From assembly GCA_036345935.2 (NCBI GenBank), contig JADWOT020001058.1, forward strand, positions 1 to 64,000: a stretch of 64,000 nt of DNA, written 5' to 3'. The position numbers and the translations under genes are program-made. Every line of letters starts with the position of its first letter. Position 1 is the stretch's first letter. Positions 58,060-64,000 of the stretch are shown here, piece by piece. The notes under the pieces are model-generated. The model was not told where the DNA came from. It was given only the letters and a program-made list of their open reading frames with translations, and ran no database searches. Origin of the DNA: Taenia hydatigena (lineage: Eukaryota; Platyhelminthes; Cestoda; Cyclophyllidea; Taeniidae).

Positions 58060-58260
58060 CAAAGTTTATGAATGGTTCCTTTGAGGCACAGAGGTAGTGA
58101 ATACCCACTGACCTCGTCTTCAGATCGTTCCACCATGGGAAAATGCAATCTGCGGAGAAACAAAAGATCTAGCATTCGTATAAGAAAGTGTGCCTCCCGG
58201 CGACCATTCCACAGCCATAATGCCGCAGGTTGGATCCAGGAAAATGCTGCCGGCACAATA
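58060..58260 (-). mobile_element. SR1 element, 58 kb copy
   Basis: GAATGGTTCCTTTGAGGCAC, AGTGTGCCTCCCGGCGACC and GCCGCAGGTTGGATCC, reverse orientation relative to the 19.4 kb copy. It abuts a block in the opposite relative arrangement (58,590-59,480), so the pieces were joined secondarily. Confidence 0.55.
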
Positions 58261-58555
58261 AACAGCTATCGCTGCATTCATTCGTTCTTTGCAGATGGTG
58301 CAAATACCGGCATTGTTTGCTGTTTCTGCAATCATTTTATCATCCAGACAGTTTGATACTTCATGCGGATGAGGTGATATGCGTCTGGATGGATGCCAAA
58401 TGGTTTGTTGTTGTATAGCTGACTCTATGAAAGGAATCAGATTATTAAATTCAGTCTCATTATGGTTGATGTCGGAATAGCAAAGGGTTAGAAGCCGTTC
58501 TTTTAAGCAGGGCAGCTATACTTGGACTAACACGTATCACATTTTGGCCTGAGAG

Positions 58556-58822
58556 GTGCTGCAGGTGACCGATCAAACAATCACTATGCCCTGTGTTAAA
58601 AGAGGACAAATTACTGACACCAAATCCACCTTGTTTGTGCACAGAATTTGTAAGGACGATGTAGATTGCAAAGCGACAAGCAAATGCAATGGTGGACTGT
58701 ATTTAAAATCTGTTTTGCAGTGGAGTCAATCCCCCCCAACCGCTGCTACTTATTTCTTTTCAGTAGAATTACAAAACCAGCAGGAATGGGTTGACAGGGT
58801 GATGTGTTCAAAATACGCCTAA
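58556..58822 (+). CDS. Cys/Asp-rich exon-like frame, copy 3
   Basis: Open frame with ICKDDVDCKATSKCNGGLYL then KSVLQ. It keeps the DDVD and CNGxL residues of the 18.3 kb copy, with three cysteines in a compact spacing. After KSVLQ it runs into a TTCTTTTCAG acceptor-like site shared with the other copies. Function unknown. Confidence 0.35.
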   Translation: MLQVTDQTITMPCVKRGQITDTKSTLFVHRICKDDVDCKATSKCNGGLYLKSVLQWSQSPPTAATYFFSVELQNQQEWVDRVMCSKYA

Positions 58823-59129
58823 TTAAGCATTGTGTATCAAACGAAAACATTTTTCCCCTAGCGCTGGTTCTGCTTGTATAGTACTGACATTGTTTCGGTT
58901 TGTTTCCTGAACGCTATATGGCAGATACACCTAGCCCATAATAAGGTGGTATCGATTTTACATTGCAGATTTTTACGCGCATTTTTATTCTTGTTATTTT
59001 TTTAATATTAGACTTGGCATCATTTAATTAATATGCGCTCAAGGTGAACTGATCATGGATTCAAATTTGCTTTTTAGACCAGCCTCTACGTTTTGCTAAA
59101 GAGATTTTGGGAAGGTAGTGTGCTGTTGA

Positions 59130-59480
59130 AAGCGCGGTTGAGGAAGGATACTTGCCGGTGTAGGCAGGTGTAGAGTGACTCTCTCTTGTACTCTTTTTAC
59201 TGCCGACTTTAAGCGATGAGGCGAAGGGAAGTAACTGACATCTAAATAAAATCTGTCATACTTACCTACCGACTGCTTCGTGTTGGGCTTTTATTTACGT
59301 AGTCGAAATCTCACTGACCGCCTAACCTAATGTCTATTCCACAGCGCAGAGAAGTGTGCAAGAAGAGTTATAACGAGTCCTTTACAGTTGGCCAGAGGAG
59401 ACGACCTGGCTATGAGCCTGGGTAACTGAGGTGTTTCGGGGGCGCCAATCCATAGTAACTTGCTTGTTGTACATTTAATC
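59130..59480. repeat. Dispersed repeat, fourth copy of body
   Basis: Matches 18,960-19,200 in orientation (AAATCTG(T/C)CATACTTACCT, CAGTTGGCCA(C/G)AGGAGAC, GGCGCCAATC(C/T)ATAG). Confidence 0.65.
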
Positions 59481-59853
59481 GCAGTGAAAATAAATTAGCA
59501 CATATGCGATGGTGCATGCAAGTACTGGGACCATGGAGGTAGAGGGGTTTTCAGTGGTCGAATCAATAGACGAAAATCCACCGATTGTAACGACTGTAGG
59601 ATGTAAAGCTGAACTGCTGAAGTGATCATTGCAGGTCTGGTGGCAGACCCTTATAACAAATCAACCTTCTTTAATCCAACGTAACTTTTGACTTTTACAC
59701 GTCAACTGCTAGCATTCATGTAGTCATTTCTGCATAGCCTTCTTAGTGTAAGGAGTAATGGAAGCGTGATTTTATGCATGAAGGCTACCAAACTGATAAA
59801 TCGCGCAAATCGCACTTCTTACCGTCCAATAAAGCACGGCGGCTTCCATAGAA

Positions 59854-60078
59854 GTGTTATATTTGGTCAGCGGTATTCACGTAGACGCCTGTTCAATTGA
59901 TTTCGATTGCGAATGTGCCATTTTAGCACCGTGCAATCATAGAAAATTTCAGGTGGCTACTGGAGCATTGGAATACAAAACACTCATCGCCGCAAAAAAT
60001 GTCTACGCGTTGAATGGTAAGCGCCAGCTAAAGGTAGTTGCACACCAAGTTCATAAGTTCATCAGTTGCTCACTCTGA
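59854..60078 (+). CDS. Unrecognised exon-like frame
   Basis: Open for 74 codons; GGTCAG near 59,870 could be an acceptor. Residues IDFDCECAILAPCNHRKF, VATGALEYKTLIAAKNVY, ALNGKRQL. The equivalent at 7.5 kb is riddled with stops, so this is the better copy. It could be a repeat-protein exon; no family assigned. Confidence 0.35.
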   Translation: MLYLVSGIHVDACSIDFDCECAILAPCNHRKFQVATGALEYKTLIAAKNVYALNGKRQLKVVAHQVHKFISCSL

Positions 60079-60083
60079 AGAAG

Positions 60084-60434
60084 CTAGACCGCCTGCTCTA
60101 CATGACGCATGCCTGTCCCTAGAATTCGCAAGAGCAAAGGTACTAAATGCAATTTAGAATCAACTAAAGGAGATGGAGTATTCATTACGCATACAATAGA
60201 TGCGACGGAAAGGAAATACAAATCAAAGATAATAACGGTTAAAATGAGTTCAAAAGGATCAGGCGCAGGTGTTGTGGTAAAATAATTAGGGCTAAGCGTA
60301 ACGTTTTTATATAATGCTATTAAAATGACAAACTTACACAATCTGACGAAAATTGCAATCCCCTCTTTCTCCTTTACCAGCTGTAGCTCAAAAGTCACTC
60401 CCATATATATTTTGCATTTGTACTTAAATACCAT
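60084..60434 (-). CDS. Possible Cys-loop receptor TM3 fragment
   Basis: ATG-initiated, 116 codons, with two hydrophobic segments. From Pro60 to Asn85 the spacing equals that of the third membrane helix of nicotinic-type Cys-loop ion channels: P, then LS at +15/+16, VCV at +21 to +23 and N at +25 (LSVASIVCVMN). The preceding segment ends in a T/P-rich turn as in the TM2-TM3 loop. The HHRSP sequence normally following Asn is replaced by TPSP, and TM2 is weak, so this may be a diverged exon, a relic or coincidence. No other receptor exon was found. Confidence 0.25.
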   Translation of the reverse strand: MVFKYKCKIYMGVTFELQLVKEKEGIAIFVRLCKFVILIALYKNVTLSPNYFTTTPAPDPFELILTVIIFDLYFLSVASIVCVMNTPSPLVDSKLHLVPLLLRILGTGMRHVEQAV

Positions 60435-60789
60435 TATAATGAAAGAAGCTCTAGTTTGTCAAGAAGGAGCACCATGCATTTTGCGGGATTTAATGCGATC
60501 ATGAAAAAAATAAACATTTTAGAATTCCGTGTTTGCTTCCGACCTAACATAGTGGTTGAAAATGGATACTGATGTCCAGATTTTTGAGTGAATAACAGAG
60601 TGCCATTTGTTAAAGATTCTAATGTACACGAATTGTGAAGGCGTGCAAACAGACTATTACAAACTCTGATCACTAAAAGTTGCTTTTATTGACCAAAAAT
60701 AAAAATTAAAGAGATTTATTAGGCTGGGTAAATTAAAGAAGCTCAAAAATGATTGGTTTAGCACGTCGAAATAACTGCAGGGTAGAAAA
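60435..60789. other. No gene supported
   Basis: A 79-codon minus-strand frame (60,434-60,673) has no motif. Confidence 0.25.
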
Positions 60790-60960
60790 AGGGTGGCCGT
60801 CCATTTTTGCCTTTCATGCTAACTAACGAAAATAGGTAGCACCTTGGAGGCAATGAAGACGGCAGAGGAGTGCAATGCAATCCTAATTAGGACGACAAGT
60901 GTAGGATAAATGTTCTTCAATGCTATTGATTGTAGATAAGCTTATAAAGTTTGGCATGAT
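60790..60960 (-). pseudogene. Hydrophobic exon, broken copy
   Basis: Same DNA as 51,036-51,236, but with a deletion that shifts the frame before NIYPTLVVLIRIALHSSA and a TAG replacing CAG after FVS. The block continues to about 61,470 without an open frame. Confidence 0.55.
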
Positions 60961-61474
60961 TAAAGCATCTTACTGCGGTAATTTGCTATTCACAACACTC
61001 GGTAGCCTGGGTACCGCCTTATATATACAGTACACTATAAAACGCGCGGTCGTTGGCGAGTCGTGAGCACACAGGTGGAAGTAATTTGGGATGGGAGAGA
61101 TAGAGCACCCCCTTTTTATTATTGCTGAACCCATTCCCAATAATATTCAGTTAATCCTAATTTTTTTTGCAAATCTAATCGATGTAGGAAAGTTGACAAA
61201 GGAGAAGAACCCACCTGTTTGATGATAAAATGTCTACTCACCGACCCGATGCTAGTCGTCTGGAACCAAATCACTAACATGCAGTGCAAAAGAAGGGCAC
61301 AAAGCGATGGTAGGCCGTGACGTTGTAGTATTCAATGGTTTATTCTGTTTAGCACGCGCGAAGAACAGAAGTCATCCTCACATTTCACTTTTCATTCGAT
61401 GCGATAGAGGTAAACGCAAAAGAAATCAGGCAAACATTCTGATCCCATGACCCAATTTCATTCCCCTTCTTTCC

Positions 61475-61753
61475 TTAATTTTTCCAGTTACCCTTTAACT
61501 CTGCCTTCGGTTCCCGTAACGATCGACTTTGGGTGCTGTCATCACCGAGTTGGTGGTGTGGAAGAGTCTTGTCTAGACAATAAATACCAGCCCAAAGTAA
61601 CCACAGGCCTGAGTGATCAGTGCATTTTGGTCGTCCTCTACCCCTGCCCTTCCCTTCCTGCACTGTTGATTGGTATAACTCAGTCTCCTCCCTCCCTTCC
61701 TCCTTCCCTGGCGGGCTCACAAACCACACCCCAGTCACATGATAATGTCTCAA
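61475..61753 (-). CDS. Basic, charged exon-like frame
   Basis: Open for 92 codons; begins RHYHVTGVWFVSPPGK, followed by a Glu/Gly/Arg-rich stretch. The 35.7 kb copy reads RHHDMTGMWVINPLGK, so the N-terminal part is a conserved frame. A donor-like GG|GTGAGT lies just upstream at 61,791 after KAVHYLANATTNTG, a probable separate small exon. Product unknown. Confidence 0.3.
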   Translation of the reverse strand: MRHYHVTGVWFVSPPGKEEGREETELYQSTVQEGKGRGRGRPKCTDHSGLWLLWAGIYCLDKTLPHHQLGDDSTQSRSLREPKAELKGNWKN

Positions 61754-62057
61754 CGGTCATTGTGTACTTTCTTTTTGTCGAGTGGACTCACCCAGTATTA
61801 GTGGTTGCATTTGCTAGGTAATGCACAGCCTTAATCTCTCTCAAAAGACACAGCCTTAACCGCCTTCCATCGCCTTTATTGCCTTACATACAAACAATGA
61901 TTTTGCTAACAATGATCTGTTGACAAGGAGTGCACGCCATACATTGCAGCAAAAGCAGCTCTGATCAGGAAAATGGAAACCGTAATGTATACGTTCAGAT
62001 GTAATCGGTAGGAAGTCGAAACCGTGGAAATAACGAACACTGGCATGACTAATACAG

Positions 62058-62339
62058 CTATCGCTTTGTCCAAGAGTAGAAATTTATGGGTGGCATTTGG
62101 GAGCGCGAAGCCTCTTTAAGTCTAGGAAGCAGTGACTGAACTCGTGCTCCGACTCCTGCTACTAGATTGCCCCAAACGTAACGATGAGTGGCACCGATGG
62201 AGGACACGACCATAGCGAAAGTCTCAGAATTCTCCCAGTGCCACACTTCAATGACTCTTACGAGCTCCCATTCTGTAGAGCGGCTGGCAATATCCCCTCC
62301 ATGGCCACAATGCTGATGACGCGCACATACACATATCAC
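62058..62339 (-). CDS. Exon-like frame, intact copy
   Basis: Open for 93 codons to a TAG at 62,058. Core residues STEWELVRVIEVWHWENSE, TFAMVVSSIGATHRYVWGNL and VQSLLPRLKEASRSQM. The mix of Trp, Val and charged residues with an amphipathic LLPRLKEA segment looks like real protein. The partner at 35.2-35.4 kb has one nonsense change and one frameshift in this frame, supporting it over the opposite-strand frame (62,184-62,459). No family recognised. Confidence 0.45.
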   Translation of the reverse strand: MICVCARHQHCGHGGDIASRSTEWELVRVIEVWHWENSETFAMVVSSIGATHRYVWGNLVAGVGARVQSLLPRLKEASRSQMPPINFYSWTKR

Positions 62340-62739
62340 CTCTCACAGAACTTGGGCTCGTCATGGCACGGTTCATTCCCCCTGCAGAAGGATGACGGTG
62401 TCACGCTGCTTAGTATAGGTCGGTTCAATCAATTCACGAAAACGCAAACGCATTGCTAAACACCTATCCCTTAAAGAGAAGGCATAAGTATACTTCTCCA
62501 CTATAATGACAGCCTTAAAAATATCAAAATATGGATGCACAAGTTCACAACTATGTACACGTGCCAACAACTCAGCTTTGAATTCAAATGATTCCCACCT
62601 TGCACTGCAATGATATCCAGTCGACAGTTTTCTGGCACATTTACGCATCAAGTAGATTATGAACTTGCGAGGACATTTTAACTATCCATTTTTGGTGTTA
62701 CCTCGAGTTGAAAAGGAAAAGGCACCCACATTTGATGAT

Positions 62740-62915
62740 CGTTGGCCCTCAACCGCTGGTTTAAATAGCTACATGAGCAGTCGCACGCACCAACCGGTGC
62801 GATTGATAAAAATAAAAAGATAATAAAGAAAAGCTATTAAAAAATTAAAAAATGAAAGCTGCACTATACCGCAAGCAAGAACATGTTTTAACTGGCTTTG
62901 TCAACAAAATTCTAA
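62740..62915. repeat. End of inverted block, shared with 34.5 and 16.7 kb
   Basis: AT-rich end (AAAGCTATTAAAA, ACCGCAAGCAAG) where the 61.5-62.9 kb block meets the widely shared AT-rich repeat. Confidence 0.55.
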
Positions 62916-63169
62916 CACTATGTAAATCATGAAATAGGTTAGACACACTTCAATATAATTGCAGCGAACTTTTGTTTTTATATTTTGCACATGTTTTATT
63001 TTAAATTCTCACAGTGTTGTTGCACCTTTTTCTTAGTATGTGATTCACTTTGTTTCCACATTTGATCCCTAAATTTTCCTTAAAAGACGGAATGAAAATA
63101 CATCTGTCTGGGTATTAGGTATGGAGATGTTCAATTTGCATGCCCATTTATGAAAATTCGCAGTTGTTG

Positions 63170-63880
63170 TCAATTAAAATGGACAATTACTCTACTGCGT
63201 CACATATAAGTGATACAAGTAAGTTCTTTGACGACAAAGATCTGTCAGGGTGGGATGTGCCACAAAGGCGTTAAGTGAGATTACCACGAATGATCAAAGT
63301 CATGGTGTTTTTTGTGTTGGCAGCATTTTCTTGATTGTGGAATGGTTGCTGGGAGGCACTCTTTCTTATACGAGTGCGAGCCCCCTTGTTTTTCTGCAGA
63401 TTGTAGTACCGCCTTGGTGACACGGCTTGAAGTCGAGATCAGTGGGCATTTACCACCTCCGTGACTCGGAGGAACCGCTCATGAACTTTATGGTGACACT
63501 ACAGAGAAAATAAACAAAATTAACGGAACTGAAGGAAAAGTCGCACCGCGGTTTGTTTTCCACATCAATAGAGCTTTAATTGTTCAACATAAAGGGCAAC
63601 TTAAAACATGTATAACACATATTCTCAGTTCTACTGCTGCACCTCTCTCAGGCCTGCAAATGGAGGAGGAGTGATTAAATGGCCACGTGAGTGGGCGGCA
63701 TGCGAATCAGATGTCACAATTGACCAAGCTGGTAAGACCGCAGACCTTAAATATAGGACTTAGACTACACTGTGAAGTCATTTTAAATCCATAAGACCTG
63801 AACAATTCAACATCCACGCGAAGACTTTACTCAAAATGAGAGGTTCGCGACATCCCGAGTGTGTCCCTAAGTACCAGTAT
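63170..63880 (+). repeat. SR1 element plus flank
   Basis: SR1 at 63,170-63,490 with GTTGCTGGGAGGCACTC and a B-box-like CGAGTGCGAGCCCCC; flank to 63,880 matches 33,480-33,830. The element has the TTGGCAGCATTTTC variant also seen, inverted, at 16.2 and 58.25 kb, defining a subtype. Confidence 0.6.
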
Positions 63881-64000
63881 CGCTGCTGACAATTAATCCG
63901 TCAATTTAAAGATCCCAGTTAATCTTTTAGTCTTAATTAGTTTAGTGCTAAGACAAAAAACTAGGTTATGAGTGAATGACGCAGACCTCTCCAACAGGAT
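63881..64000. other. No gene seen
   Basis: Short end of the window with no supported feature. Confidence 0.3.

Noticed and set aside
62184..62459. Plus-strand 91-codon frame and its 35 kb counterpart
   Set aside because: Open in both copies, but the opposite frame has better protein composition and shows the intact/broken contrast expected of a coding sequence.
1..64000. Reverse transcriptase, transposase or integrase
   Set aside because: I looked for polymerase YxDD, DDE-type and zinc-knuckle contexts in the longer frames and found none that are convincing; the repeats appear non-autonomous or to be plain segmental duplications.
1..64000. CRISPR arrays, bacterial operons or ribosome binding sites
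   Set aside because: No regularly spaced short repeats and no closely packed long frames.

Overview
The window looks like eukaryotic, probably invertebrate, nuclear DNA. No reading frame exceeds about 260 codons, there is no operon-like packing, and short protein-like frames are bounded by splice-type signals (for example TTTTAG acceptors and GTAAGT or GTGAGT donors). More than half of the sequence is older dispersed duplication. A parasitic or free-living flatworm is my best guess from the style of the repeats and short exons, but nothing here proves the taxon. I saw no bacterial genes, CRISPR array, rRNA or functional tRNA.

The dominant structure is a very large inverted duplication. The left arm is about 17.6-26.6 kb, the right arm about 43.0-51.3 kb, with a spacer of about 16.4 kb. 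Other pairs are 0.42-3.7 with 28.4-31.6 kb (direct), 34.5-35.9 with 61.5-62.9 kb (inverted), 51.0-51.75 with 60.8-61.5 kb (direct), 32.3-32.9 with 39.8-40.3 kb (direct), 17.3-17.7 with 27.5-28.0 kb (direct), and a third copy of an arm segment at 40.3-40.85 kb. A short family with degenerate tRNA-like promoter boxes (called SR1 here) occurs at least eight times. All block boundaries were set by eye and are good to tens of bases.

The gene content is a set of short exon-like frames. I infer that several belong to one multicopy family resembling F-box/leucine-rich-repeat proteins: an F-box-like exon at 27.95 kb, LRR-like exons at 0.63-1.48, 8.7-9.2, 32.5-33.0, 44.6-46.7 and 48.0-48.5 kb, and a recurrent cysteine-rich module. 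In each of the pairs I could compare across disabling changes, one copy stays open and its partner carries stops or frameshifts: 1.0 kb intact and 29 kb broken; the right arm mostly intact and the left arm broken; 62.2 kb intact and 35.3 kb broken; 33.0 kb open and 40.2 kb broken. In one pair of exons separated by a 123-base intron, the exon is about 97% identical between arms while the intron is clearly more diverged. This is the best evidence for real coding sequence.

Region by region: 0-4 kb duplicated block with an intact exon; 4-16 kb mostly unassigned, with a few exon candidates, an A27 tract and an SR1-type block; 16-26.6 kb left-side repeats and the left arm; 26.6-43 kb spacer packed with other duplicated blocks, a GC-rich triplet-biased patch at 31.8-32.1 kb and a purine-rich tract at 41.3 kb; 43-51.3 kb right arm; 51.3-57.9 kb partly unique DNA with CA/CCA-rich tracts; 57.9-64 kb a mosaic of repeats with the 62 kb intact exon and a possible Cys-loop receptor fragment at 60.3 kb.
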